A DNA stretch of 30,723 bases from Pseudomonadota bacterium (GCA_027592105.1 JAQCLA010000004.1:1-30723), one strand, 5' to 3'. Positions 1-7,552 are shown, numbered from the stretch's first letter. The notes: generated by a model from the letters alone, not told the origin. Program-made: numbers and translations.

Positions 1-636
1 AACGCGCTGCGCGTAGTATCCGGCCGCATTGACCACGATCTCGCAGCGGATATCGCCCTTTTCGGTGTGCACGATCCATTCGTCGTTTTCGCGGCTGACA
101 CCCGTCGCGGGGCAAAACCGCGCGATGGTGGCACCCAGATCGCGCGCACCCTTGGCCAAGGCTTGGGTCAGCTGCGCGGGGTCGATATCGCCATCGGCGG
201 GATCATAAAGCGCGCCTTTCAGGTCATGGGTCTCGATAAAAGGGTATTTCGCCTTGATCTCATCGGGGGTGAGAATTTCCAACGCCATCCCTTGCGACAG
301 ACCCATGCCGCGCGCGCGGGCAAATTCCTGCATCCGCTCATCGGAATGGCCAAGGCGGATCGAGCCGGTGACATGGTAGTTCATCGGGTAATCGACCGCC
401 GCGCCAAGCCCGCGATAAAGCTCGGTCGAGTAGCGCTGCATATTCATCAGCGACCAAGAGGTCGAAAAGGTCGGCACATTGCCCGCCGCATGCCATGTCG
501 AGCCTGCGGTCAGTTCGTTTTTCTCAAGCAAAACGCAATCGGTCCAGCCTGCACGCGCCAGATGATAAAGCGCCGAAACCCCAACGACGCCGCCGCCGAT
601 GATCACAACGCGCGCATGACCCGGTAGATCCGACAT
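1..636 (-). CDS. FAD-dependent sarcosine/dimethylglycine dehydrogenase-type oxidoreductase (3' part outside window)
   Basis: Only the first 212 codons are present; the gene runs off the left edge. The N-terminus has a dinucleotide-binding motif (VVIIGGGVVGVSALYHLA, about residues 10-27), followed by AGSTWHAAG at about residues 43-51. That His is the covalent FAD attachment site in dimethylglycine and sarcosine dehydrogenases, which normally carry a C-terminal GcvT-like folate domain (about 800 residues in total); that domain would lie outside the window. The expected reaction is oxidative N-demethylation of a methylated glycine. The start at 636 is supported by a purine-rich AAGGGGGGAAAG ribosome site just upstream. 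The gene diverges from a LysR gene, which may control it. The position next to a carnitine-to-betaine operon fits a role after glycine betaine, but that is inference. The exact substrate (dimethylglycine, sarcosine or other) is not decided. Confidence 0.85.
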   Translation of the reverse strand, partial: MSDLPGHARVVIIGGGVVGVSALYHLARAGWTDCVLLEKNELTAGSTWHAAGNVPTFSTSWSLMNMQRYSTELYRGLGAAVDYPMNYHVTGSIRLGHSDERMQEFARARGMGLSQGMALEILTPDEIKAKYPFIETHDLKGALYDPADGDIDPAQLTQALAKGARDLGATIARFCPATGVSRENDEWIVHTEKGDIRCEIVVNAAGYYAQRV

Positions 637-715
637 GTGCTTTCCCCCCTTTATTTCACCTGCCAGTATTCCTGCAGCTTGATGCGAGTTCAATTCGCCA
701 CAGAGATGTGTATTG

Positions 716-730
716 ATCGGATAAACCGAT
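716..730. promoter_or_regulatory. candidate LysR-type operator (15-bp interrupted dyad)
   Basis: ATCGG-ATAAA-CCGAT is a perfect interrupted inverted repeat with 5-bp arms. It contains a T-N11-A arrangement (717 to 729), the usual form of a LysR binding box. It lies 11 bases before the LysR start at 742, in the 105-base gap shared with the divergent flavoprotein gene, so autoregulation is plausible. No convincing -35/-10 pair was identified. Confidence 0.4.
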
Positions 731-741
731 TAGGATTGACC

Positions 742-1599
742 ATGACGCTTGAGCAGATCGAAACCTTTCTGGACCTGTGCGAAACCCGCAGCTTCAACCG
801 CACCGCCAACCGGCTGGGTGTGACGCAATCGACCATCTCGGGCCGGGTGCAGGCGCTCGAGGCGGCCTTGGGCTGCAAGCTTTTGGAACGGAGCCGCGCA
901 GGCACGGAATTGACCACCGAGGGGTTGCGCTTCGAGCCGCATGCGCGCGCGCTGCGAAATGGCTGGACGGCGGCGGGCCAAGCGGTGCGCGGCGCAGGCA
1001 ATGCCGCCATGGCGATGCGGATCGGGATTCAACATGATCTGCTGGGCGATCAAGTGGCCGAATGGGTCAAGGCGGTGCAAGGCGCGGTGCCTGACACCGC
1101 GCTTTATGTCGAGGCCGATTACTCGGCCCAGATGTGCGCCGATGTGCGCGATGGTCAGCTTGATCTGGCCATTCACTACACGCCCAAGCCCCATCCTGAT
1201 CTGCATTTCGAGACCTTGGGCGAGGTGGGCTATGTCATGGTCTCGACCGAGGCCGATGATCTGAATGCTGTGCGGTCCGAGAGCTATATTTTGCCCAATT
1301 ACGCCCCGGCCTTTTCCGCAACCCACTCCGCGCTTTTGCCGATGCTTTCGGTCGGCATCGTCTCGAGCGGGCAGAATGCGGTGATCCGGGGGCTTTTGAC
1401 CGCGCTTGGCGGCAGCACCTATGTGCTGCGCGCCACGGCGCTTGATCTGGAACGCGCAGGGTTGGCCCGACGCGTGGCGCGCGCGCCGAAGATCGACCAG
1501 CCGGTCTATGCCGCGATCCATCTGCGCAACCGTCACAGGGGCGCGCATCGGCGCATCTTGCGCGCGCTTAAGGCGCATTTGACCGCGCGCAGCCTGTGA
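742..1599 (+). CDS. LysR-family transcriptional regulator
   Basis: The protein has 285 residues, a normal LysR length. An N-terminal winged helix-turn-helix covers about residues 1-60, with the recognition region around RTANRLGVTQSTISGRVQAL. A periplasmic-binding-like effector domain follows from about residue 90. The start at 742 (MTLEQIETFLDLCE) was chosen because it places the helix-turn-helix at the usual distance from the N-terminus. An in-frame start at 637 would add 35 residues unlike the family and leave no room for the divergent promoter. The effector is unknown. Its divergent arrangement with the sarcosine/dimethylglycine dehydrogenase-type gene suggests that gene as target. It ends only 3 bases from the stop of the next, convergent LysR gene. 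Confidence 0.88.
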   Translation: MTLEQIETFLDLCETRSFNRTANRLGVTQSTISGRVQALEAALGCKLLERSRAGTELTTEGLRFEPHARALRNGWTAAGQAVRGAGNAAMAMRIGIQHDLLGDQVAEWVKAVQGAVPDTALYVEADYSAQMCADVRDGQLDLAIHYTPKPHPDLHFETLGEVGYVMVSTEADDLNAVRSESYILPNYAPAFSATHSALLPMLSVGIVSSGQNAVIRGLLTALGGSTYVLRATALDLERAGLARRVARAPKIDQPVYAAIHLRNRHRGAHRRILRALKAHLTARSL

Positions 1600-1602
1600 C
1601 GT

Positions 1603-2478
1603 TCAGCCCAGGCGCGCTTGATCCACCAACCAGTTGACGCAGGCCACGATCTCGGGGCGGTGATGATTGCCCGCATGGGGCAGCACGATGTAATGGCCCA
1701 AGCGTTCGGGCAAGATCGCAGCACAGGCCAAGACCAGATCGCCGCGCGCTAGGTAGGGGGCGGCAAGCGTGTCAGCGATCAAGGCATAGCCTTGCCCGCT
1801 TTTGGCCAATTCCAGCGCGACCAGCGATTGGTCGACCACATAGACCGGGTCGGGCAGGGCGGTTTGGGGGGCATGTTCCTGTTGGAACTGCGCCCAAGTG
1901 TCGATCGCCCCGGTAATCTCGATCAGCGGGCCTTGCAGCACGGTGGCGATAGGCCCGGCCAGCGCAGGTGCGCAAACAGGCACGACATCGCCCTTGCACA
2001 AGGCCACCACCGCACCATCGGGCCAAGTACCATCGCCATATCGGATATCGATATCGATCGGGTCGCGCCCGCCCGATTCCGACCACGAGGCCGACAAGAT
2101 CCGCAGGTTGATCTCGGGGTGAGCCTGCCGAAAGGCCCCGATGCGCGGCATCAGCCACAGCACATTGAACGAGCTCAAGCCCCGTAATGTCAGGGTTGCG
2201 GGATTGTTCTTGCCGAAAATCCCCGCCGTGCCTGTCTCGATCACCGAAAACGCCTTGGTCACCACGGGCAGGTAGTTTTGCCCCGCCAGCGTCAGCACCA
2301 GCATACGGCGTTGGCGGGCAAACAATTTGCGGCCCAACTCGGCCTCGAGCGCGCGGACTTGGTAGCTGACCGCCGATGGCGTCAGACCTAATTCCTCGGC
2401 GGCGCGGGTGAAATTGCCAAGCCGTGCGCTGGCCTCGAAGGCGCGCAACCATGACAGCGGGGGAAGATGTGTGAACAT
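1603..2478 (-). CDS. LysR-family transcriptional regulator, GcvA-like
   Basis: The protein has 291 residues. Its N-terminus (LPPLSWLRAFEASARLGNFT) is typical of the GcvA/AmpR-like LysR subgroup. The helix-turn-helix lies around residues 20-50 (AAEELGLTPSAVSYQVRALE), followed by the effector-binding domain with the GcvA-style LRGLSSFNVLWLMPRI segment near residue 100. The gene diverges from the GMC oxidoreductase/enolase-superfamily pair across about 106 bases that hold two inverted repeats, so these two genes are the likely targets. The ribosome site before 2478 is weak. The ligand is unknown. GcvA itself governs the glycine cleavage system in enterobacteria, but membership of this large subgroup does not transfer that role. 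Confidence 0.88.
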   Translation of the reverse strand: MFTHLPPLSWLRAFEASARLGNFTRAAEELGLTPSAVSYQVRALEAELGRKLFARQRRMLVLTLAGQNYLPVVTKAFSVIETGTAGIFGKNNPATLTLRGLSSFNVLWLMPRIGAFRQAHPEINLRILSASWSESGGRDPIDIDIRYGDGTWPDGAVVALCKGDVVPVCAPALAGPIATVLQGPLIEITGAIDTWAQFQQEHAPQTALPDPVYVVDQSLVALELAKSGQGYALIADTLAAPYLARGDLVLACAAILPERLGHYIVLPHAGNHHRPEIVACVNWLVDQARLG

Positions 2479-2490
2479 GGGTGCAATCTA

Positions 2491-2526
2491 CGAATTTTTT
2501 CGATGTTGTCGCGAAATATTTTTCGC
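2491..2526. promoter_or_regulatory. pair of inverted repeats, candidate operator for the divergent LysR/GMC promoters
   Basis: Two AT-cored dyads lie side by side: CGAA-TTTT-TTCG at 2491-2502 and GCGAAA-TATT-TTTCGC at 2511-2526. Their centres are 22 bases apart, about two helical turns. They sit between the GcvA-like LysR start (2478) and the GMC oxidoreductase start (2585), where an autoregulating LysR protein would bind. The same CGAA-N4-TTCG pattern occurs upstream of the aldehyde dehydrogenase at 19046. Confidence 0.45.
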
Positions 2527-2584
2527 TGTGTCGCCGCGGGCCGTCAGCGCATTGTGCCGCGCGTGGGACGGAGAGAAACAAACC

Positions 2585-4201
2585 ATGCAAAGCCATGATT
2601 ATGTGATTGTCGGCGGCGGCTCGGCGGGCTGTGTGCTGGCTGAACGTCTTTCGGCATCGGGGCGCTACAGCGTGCTTTTGCTCGAGGCGGGTGGCCGGGA
2701 TTGGTCGCCTTGGATCGGGCTGCCGCTGGGTTATGGCAAGCTGTTCTATCACCCGCGCATGAACTGGCAGTTGCAGACCGAGGCGGATGCGGCACTGGGC
2801 GGGCGCAAAGGCTATTGGCCGCGCGGCAAGGTGCTGGGCGGTTCAGGGTCGATCAATGCCATGGTCTATGCCCGGGGCCTTCCGCATGATTTCGACGATT
2901 GGGAAGGGGCAGGCGCCACCGGCTGGAGCTGGGAGAGTGTCGAAAAGACCTATGAGGCGATGGAAACCCGCGTCAGCCATGATGGCACGCAAAGCGGCGC
3001 GGGACCGGTGCATGTGCAAGATGTCTCGGACCAGATCCATCCGGTGAACCGGCATTTCTTTGCCGCCGCCGAGGAAGCGGGCCATCCCGTCTGCGATGAT
3101 TTCAACAGCCCATCGGCCGAGGGGGCCGCGACCTACCGTATCAATACCCATCGTGGGCGGCGCGACAGCTCGGCGCGGGCCTATCTTGCGCGGGCGCGGG
3201 GGCGGGCGAACCTGACGATCATCACCCATGCCCATGTCGCGCGCATCGGTTTCGAGGGGCGGCGCGCGGTCTCGGTCAGCTATCTCAGGGGCGGGCGCGA
3301 GGTCACGGTGCGCGCGGGCCGCGAGATCATTCTGTCGGCGGGCGCTGTCGCCTCACCCCAGATCTTGCAACGCTCAGGGCTTGGCCCTGCGGGGCTGTTG
3401 CAACAGGCTGGGATCACGCCGCTGTGCGATCTGCCGCAGGTGGGTGAAAACCTGCAAGACCATCTGGCGGTCAGCTATTATTTCCGCGCGACCGAGCCCA
3501 CGCTGAACAATGATCTCGCGCCGCTATGGGGCAAGATCCGCGCGGCGCTGCAATACGCGCTGACGCGCAAGGGGCCGCTTGCCTTGTCGGTCAATCAATG
3601 CGGCGGGTATTTCCGCTCGCATCCCGGGCTGAACCGCCCCGATCAACAGGTCTATTTCAACCCGGTGACCTATACCACGCGCATTCGCGAAGGCCGGCGG
3701 ACCGTGATCAACCCTGACTCTTTTCCGGGCTTCATCATCTGCCACCAGCCCTGTCGCCCGACCAGCCGGGGCAGGATCGCGATTTCAAGCGCTGATCCGA
3801 TGGCCGCACCTTTGATCACACCCAATTCGCTGGCCACCGCCGAGGATCGCGCCACGGCGATTGCAGGGGGGCGGCTGTGCCAAGATCTGGTGCGCAGCAA
3901 GGCGCTGACCGGGTTGATCGCGGCAAGCATGGACCCGACCGATCTGCGCGAGATGGATGATGACGCGATCTTGGCCGATTTCCGCGCGCGGGCTGCGACG
4001 GTCTATCACCCGACCGGCACCTGCCGCATGGGGCAAGATACGACCAACTCGGTCGTCGATCCATCCTGCCGCGTGCATGGGGTGGCGGGCTTGCGCGTCA
4101 TCGATGCCTCGGTCTTTCCCAATGTCACCTCGGCCAATACCAATGCGCCGACGATGATGGTGGCCAATCGCGCCGCCGATCTGATCTTGGAGAGCGCATG
4201 A
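2585..4201 (+). CDS. GMC-family FAD oxidoreductase (choline dehydrogenase-like)
   Basis: The protein has 538 residues, the usual size for BetA-like GMC enzymes. The N-terminal FAD motif is YVIVGGGSAGCVLAERLS (about residues 6-23). The GMC signature region with GKVLGGSGSINAMVYARG follows near residue 90, and the C-terminal catalytic region has YHPTGTCRMG and TSANTNAPT, carrying the His and Asn of the active-site pair. It should oxidise an alcohol to an aldehyde or ketone, passing electrons to a quinone or oxygen. The start at 2585 follows a GGAGAG ribosome site and begins directly with the flavin fold; in-frame codons further upstream lie in the regulatory region. The stop overlaps the next start (ATGA), so the two are translationally coupled. 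Choline is one possible substrate, but no betaine aldehyde dehydrogenase or BetI is adjacent, so another alcohol is as likely. Confidence 0.88.
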   Translation: MQSHDYVIVGGGSAGCVLAERLSASGRYSVLLLEAGGRDWSPWIGLPLGYGKLFYHPRMNWQLQTEADAALGGRKGYWPRGKVLGGSGSINAMVYARGLPHDFDDWEGAGATGWSWESVEKTYEAMETRVSHDGTQSGAGPVHVQDVSDQIHPVNRHFFAAAEEAGHPVCDDFNSPSAEGAATYRINTHRGRRDSSARAYLARARGRANLTIITHAHVARIGFEGRRAVSVSYLRGGREVTVRAGREIILSAGAVASPQILQRSGLGPAGLLQQAGITPLCDLPQVGENLQDHLAVSYYFRATEPTLNNDLAPLWGKIRAALQYALTRKGPLALSVNQCGGYFRSHPGLNRPDQQVYFNPVTYTTRIREGRRTVINPDSFPGFIICHQPCRPTSRGRIAISSADPMAAPLITPNSLATAEDRATAIAGGRLCQDLVRSKALTGLIAASMDPTDLREMDDDAILADFRARAATVYHPTGTCRMGQDTTNSVVDPSCRVHGVAGLRVIDASVFPNVTSANTNAPTMMVANRAADLILESA

Positions 4202-5373
4202 GCATTCCCTATTCCGCCTCGGGGGCTGTCCCGCTGTCCACGCCGCGGGGTCAGGACGATACAGGCCCGCGCATCACGCGGATCGAGACCTTTGCCACGC
4301 CGCTGATCGGATTCGTGCGGGTCACGACCGCCGATGGCGCGCAGGGCTGGGGGCAGGTCTCGACCTATAACAGCGACATCACCGCCCAGATCTTGCATCG
4401 CCAAGTGGCCCCTTGGGCGCTGGGCCGAGGTGTCGACGCGCTGGAAGAGGTGATCGCCGAGATCCCTTTGCGCGAACATAAATACCCCGGCACCTATCTG
4501 TGCCGCGCCATGGCGGGGCTTGATACCGCCATCTGGGATCTGCGCGGCAAGCAGGCGGGCAAGCCTGTGGCGGCTTTGCTCGGCGGCGCGGTGGGCAAGA
4601 TCCGCGCCTATGCCTCCTCCATGCGGCGCGACATCACGCCAGAGGCTGAGGCCGCCCGCCTGATCGGCTTGCGCGACGGGCATGGGTTCGACGCCTTTAA
4701 GGTGCGGGTGGGCGCGGAATGCGGCCAAGACCGGGATCAATGGCCGGGCCGGACCGAGGCGATCATTCCCGCGATCCGCCGCGCGCTGGGCGATGATGCG
4801 GCGCTTTTGGTTGACGGCAATTCCGGCTTTTCACCCAAGCGCGCGATTGCCGTGGGTCATATGCTGCAAGACAATGGCTATGAGCATTTCGAGGAACCCT
4901 GCCCCTATTGGGAGCTGGAGCAAACCGCCGAAGTGAGCGCCGCACTCAGCATGGATGTTGCAGGCGGCGAGCAGGATTGGGATTTGCAGAATTGGCGGCG
5001 GATGATCGCGCTGAAATCGGTCGATATCGTGCAGCCCGATGTGCTTTACGTAGGCGGCATGATCCGCGCGATGCAAGTGGCGCAGATGGGCCATGTCGCG
5101 GGCCTGCCTTGCACGCCGCATGCGGCGAACCTGTCGATGGTGACGATCTTCACCATGCATCTGCTACGCGCCGTGCCGAACCCAGGCCGCTATCTGGAGT
5201 TGTCGATCGAGGGCGATGACTATTACCCGTGGCAGCGTGATCTTTTCACCAGCGATCCCTACCGGGTCGAGAATGGCCATGTTACCGTCACCGATGCGCC
5301 CGGTTGGGGGGTGGAGATCAACCCCGAATGGCTCGCCAAATCCAGCTATAGCGTCAGCGATTGGGCGCGCTAG
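4198..5373 (+). CDS. mandelate racemase/muconate lactonizing-type enzyme (enolase superfamily)
   Basis: The protein has 391 residues with the enolase-superfamily layout: an alpha+beta cap (about 25-140) and a barrel. Likely magnesium ligands are D206 (LLVDGNSGF), E232 (HFEEPCP) and E258 (AGGEQDW). The His-Asp dyad of the mandelate racemase subgroup is present as H308 (CTPHAAN) and D281 (QPDVLYVGG). The other catalytic face has K168-V-R170 where many members have K-x-K. The family abstracts the alpha-proton of a carboxylate, giving dehydration, racemisation or epimerisation. Acid-sugar dehydratase or betaine epimerase activities are both known in the subgroup, and the sequence does not choose between them. 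It is coupled by a 4-base overlap to the GMC oxidoreductase. Its 3' end overlaps the convergent regulator gene by 20 bases. Confidence 0.85.
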   Translation: MSIPYSASGAVPLSTPRGQDDTGPRITRIETFATPLIGFVRVTTADGAQGWGQVSTYNSDITAQILHRQVAPWALGRGVDALEEVIAEIPLREHKYPGTYLCRAMAGLDTAIWDLRGKQAGKPVAALLGGAVGKIRAYASSMRRDITPEAEAARLIGLRDGHGFDAFKVRVGAECGQDRDQWPGRTEAIIPAIRRALGDDAALLVDGNSGFSPKRAIAVGHMLQDNGYEHFEEPCPYWELEQTAEVSAALSMDVAGGEQDWDLQNWRRMIALKSVDIVQPDVLYVGGMIRAMQVAQMGHVAGLPCTPHAANLSMVTIFTMHLLRAVPNPGRYLELSIEGDDYYPWQRDLFTSDPYRVENGHVTVTDAPGWGVEINPEWLAKSSYSVSDWAR

Positions 5374-6289
5374 CGCTGCGCAAGGCGCGCGGTGCGTGAC
5401 CGAATTCACGCCGAAACCCCCGCGTCATGGCCGAGGCATCAGCGTAGCCCACGCGCCCCGCGATCTCGGCCACCGACAAGCGCGTGTCTTGCACCAGCCG
5501 ATAGGCCTCGGCCATGCGGATCGCGGTATAGAGGCTTTGGGGCGCGCGCCCGGCCGCTGTCTGACATCGCTGCTCCAACCCGCGCTGGCTAAGGCCCAAG
5601 CGCCGCGCAATCTCGGGGATGGCAAGTGGCGCCTCCAGATGTCGCCGCATGAGCGCCGCGGCGGCGCGCACCACCCGGTCGCCCGCCACGCCGGGCAAAT
5701 GCGGCCCTGCGCCGGGACGTTCGCCATGCATGAAAAGCGCACCCACATCGAGGCTGAGCATTGGCCCATGGTGCTGGGCGATAAGCTCCAACATCAACTC
5801 CATCGTGGTGGTGGCCCCCCCGCAACTCAGCCGGTCGCGGTCGATGACGAAGCGGTCTTGCACCACCTGCACCTCGGGATAGCTTTCTTCGAACTCGGTC
5901 AGTACATCCCAATGCGACGTGGCGCGGTAGCCATCCATCAGCCCGGCGGCGGCCAGCACAAGGCTACCTGTATCAAGGCCCACAAGCGCGCCTGACCGCC
6001 CCGCCGCCGCGCGCAGGCGGCGCAAATGGGCCGCGCGGGTGAAATCGCGATGCCCATAGCTTGGCATGACGCAAAGATAATCGGTTTGCGTCAGGTCAGA
6101 CAGGGTCATCGCCGGTGTTACGGGCAGGCCGCTGGACGACAGCACAGGCCCTGTGTACAGCCCCAGAAAATGCCATTGATACAGCGTTTTGCGCGACAGC
6201 GTATTGGCCGCGCGCAAGGGCTCGACCGCATTGGCAAGGCAGAGGTTCGAAAAGTTCGGAAACAGCAAGATCGCAATTTGGCGTGTCAT
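5354..6289 (-). CDS. AraC-family regulator with GATase1-like domain (GlxA/CdhR type)
   Basis: The protein has 311 residues. An N-terminal DJ-1/PfpI-like domain (about 1-190, starting QIAILLFPNFSNLCLANAVE) is joined to a C-terminal AraC helix-turn-helix pair (about 210-305; AIPEIARRLGLSQRGLEQR and LSVAEIAGRVGYADASAMTR). The nucleophile elbow reads GLDTGSLVLAAAGLMDGY, with Asp-Thr-Gly instead of the Cys of active amidotransferases. From memory this is also the form in CdhR and GbdR, the Pseudomonas regulators of carnitine and betaine catabolism, so the domain is probably a ligand sensor. It diverges from the carnitine-type operon starting at 6390, which is its obvious target. Assignment as a functional CdhR is therefore likely but inferred from context. 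Confidence 0.85.
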   Translation of the reverse strand: MTRQIAILLFPNFSNLCLANAVEPLRAANTLSRKTLYQWHFLGLYTGPVLSSSGLPVTPAMTLSDLTQTDYLCVMPSYGHRDFTRAAHLRRLRAAAGRSGALVGLDTGSLVLAAAGLMDGYRATSHWDVLTEFEESYPEVQVVQDRFVIDRDRLSCGGATTTMELMLELIAQHHGPMLSLDVGALFMHGERPGAGPHLPGVAGDRVVRAAAALMRRHLEAPLAIPEIARRLGLSQRGLEQRCQTAAGRAPQSLYTAIRMAEAYRLVQDTRLSVAEIAGRVGYADASAMTRGFRREFGHAPRALRSASAPNR

Positions 6290-6307
6290 CGGAAAATTTC
6301 GAACCCT

Positions 6308-6337
6308 GCATGATTTCGGACAAATTCAGCATGATGC
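6308..6337. promoter_or_regulatory. direct repeat GCATGAT, candidate site for the AraC-type regulator
   Basis: GCATGAT occurs at 6308-6314 and again at 6329-6335, exactly 21 bases apart (two helical turns). The second copy extends to the palindrome GCATGATGC (6329-6337). AraC-family proteins, with two helix-turn-helix motifs, often bind such spaced direct repeats. The pair lies in the 100-base gap between the CdhR-like gene and the acyl-CoA dehydrogenase gene. An additional CGGAAAATTTCG near-palindrome lies at 6290-6301. Confidence 0.45.
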
Positions 6338-6375
6338 AGAAACCCGCGCCTTTCTAGCGTTTTTCAACGGATGTC

Positions 6376-6384
6376 GGGGGGGGG
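6376..6384 (+). repeat. run of nine G overlapping the ribosome site of the first operon gene
   Basis: Nine consecutive G residues end five bases before the acyl-CoA dehydrogenase start at 6390, so the tract is itself the purine-rich ribosome binding region. Homopolymers of this length can change length by slippage. Here that would alter ribosome-site geometry and spacing to upstream elements rather than reading frame. Confidence 0.6.
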
Positions 6385-6389
6385 ACAGC

Positions 6390-7550
6390 ATGGATTTCGG
6401 CCTAAGCGCAGAACAGCAGATGATCGTCGACACGGTGCGCAGCTTTGTCGAGACCGAGATTTATCCGCATGAGGCCGCGGTCGAGAAAACCGGCATCGTG
6501 CCTGCCGACCTCGCCGCCGATCTGCGCGCTAAGGTTCTGGAGATGGGCTTTTGGGCCTGCAACTTTCCGACCGAGATCGGGGGCGGGGGCCTTAACCATC
6601 TGGAATTCACGCTGGTCGAGCGGGAATTGGGGCGCGGTTCGATGGCGCTGACGCATTTCTTTGGGCGGCCGCAGAATATCCTGATGGCCTGCGAAGGCGA
6701 GCAGCGCGAGCGTTACTTGTTGCCTGCCGTGCGCGGTGAGCGGATGGATGCACTCGCCATGACCGAACCCGATGCGGGCTCGGATGTGCGGGGGATGAAA
6801 TGCGCCGCTGTCCGCCAAGGCGGCGATTGGGTCGTGAACGGCACCAAGCATTTCATCTCGGGCGCCGATCATGCCGATTTCTTCATCGTTTTCGTGGCGA
6901 CCGGCGTCGATGACACGCCGCACGGGCCAAAAAAGCGGATCACCTGTTTTCTGGTCGATCGCGGCCATCCCGGCTTTACCGTGCGCGATGGCTATAATTC
7001 CGTCAGTCACAGGGGCTACAAGAATTGCATCCTTGAGTTCGACGATTGCCGCTTGCCCGACGCCCAAGTGTTGGGCGTGGTCGATGGCGGGTTCGATGTG
7101 ATGAACACATGGCTTTACGCCACGCGGCTTACGGTTGCGGCGTTTTCCGTGGGCCGCGCGCGGCGGTGCTTTGATCACGCCGTGGATTACGCGGCACAGC
7201 GCCGCCAATTCGGCCAACAGATCGCCAAGTTCCAAGGTGTCAGCTTCCAGATCGCCGACATGATCACCGAAATCGACGCCGCCGATCTGATGACCTTGTC
7301 AGCGGCATGGCGGCTGGATCAAGGCCTGCCCGCCAACCGCGAGATTGCCAGCGCCAAGCTTTACGCCACCGAGATGCTGGCGCGTGTCACCGACACCACG
7401 CTGCAAATCCATGGCGGCATGGGCTTGATGGATGATCTGCCCATCGAACGCTTCTGGCGCGATGCGCGGGTCGAACGCATCTGGGACGGCACAAGCGAGA
7501 TCCAACGCCATATCATCGGGCGCGAGATTTTCCGCCCCAAAGGCGCCTGA
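6390..7550 (+). CDS. acyl-CoA dehydrogenase, putative gamma-butyrobetainyl-CoA dehydrogenase
   Basis: The protein has 386 residues, a standard acyl-CoA dehydrogenase. The all-alpha N-terminal domain begins MDFGLSAEQQMIVDTVRSF, the middle beta domain has the flavin signature ALAMTEPDAGSDVRG (about residues 125-140), and the C-terminal helices contain RRQFGQQIAKFQG and LQIHGGMGLM. It would oxidise an acyl-CoA to the trans-enoyl-CoA, passing electrons through ETF. The position normally holding the catalytic Glu (YEGTSxIQR) reads WDGTSEIQR, so the base appears to be Asp. The alternative Glu of isovaleryl-type enzymes (ER-L in helix G) is Thr here (ATRLTVAAFS). It leads an operon with caiD and carnitine-pathway genes, so gamma-butyrobetainyl-CoA is the likely substrate. 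It is not a close CaiA relative by these motifs. The start was chosen at the family N-terminus, after the G-rich ribosome site. Confidence 0.85.
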   Translation: MDFGLSAEQQMIVDTVRSFVETEIYPHEAAVEKTGIVPADLAADLRAKVLEMGFWACNFPTEIGGGGLNHLEFTLVERELGRGSMALTHFFGRPQNILMACEGEQRERYLLPAVRGERMDALAMTEPDAGSDVRGMKCAAVRQGGDWVVNGTKHFISGADHADFFIVFVATGVDDTPHGPKKRITCFLVDRGHPGFTVRDGYNSVSHRGYKNCILEFDDCRLPDAQVLGVVDGGFDVMNTWLYATRLTVAAFSVGRARRCFDHAVDYAAQRRQFGQQIAKFQGVSFQIADMITEIDAADLMTLSAAWRLDQGLPANREIASAKLYATEMLARVTDTTLQIHGGMGLMDDLPIERFWRDARVERIWDGTSEIQRHIIGREIFRPKGA

Positions 7551-7552
7551 AG

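Noticed and set aside
730..1578. 282-codon minus-strand frame under the first LysR gene
   Set aside because: It is antisense to a full LysR protein, with low-complexity Arg/His/Gln-rich translation.
1772..2752. 326-codon minus-strand open frame overlapping the GcvA-like LysR
   Set aside because: It is a frame-shifted reading of the same strand; the LysR frame has the intact helix-turn-helix and full length.
5216..5995. 259-codon plus-strand frame after the enolase-family gene
   Set aside because: It is antisense to the AraC/GATase1-like regulator, which has clear domains in its own frame.
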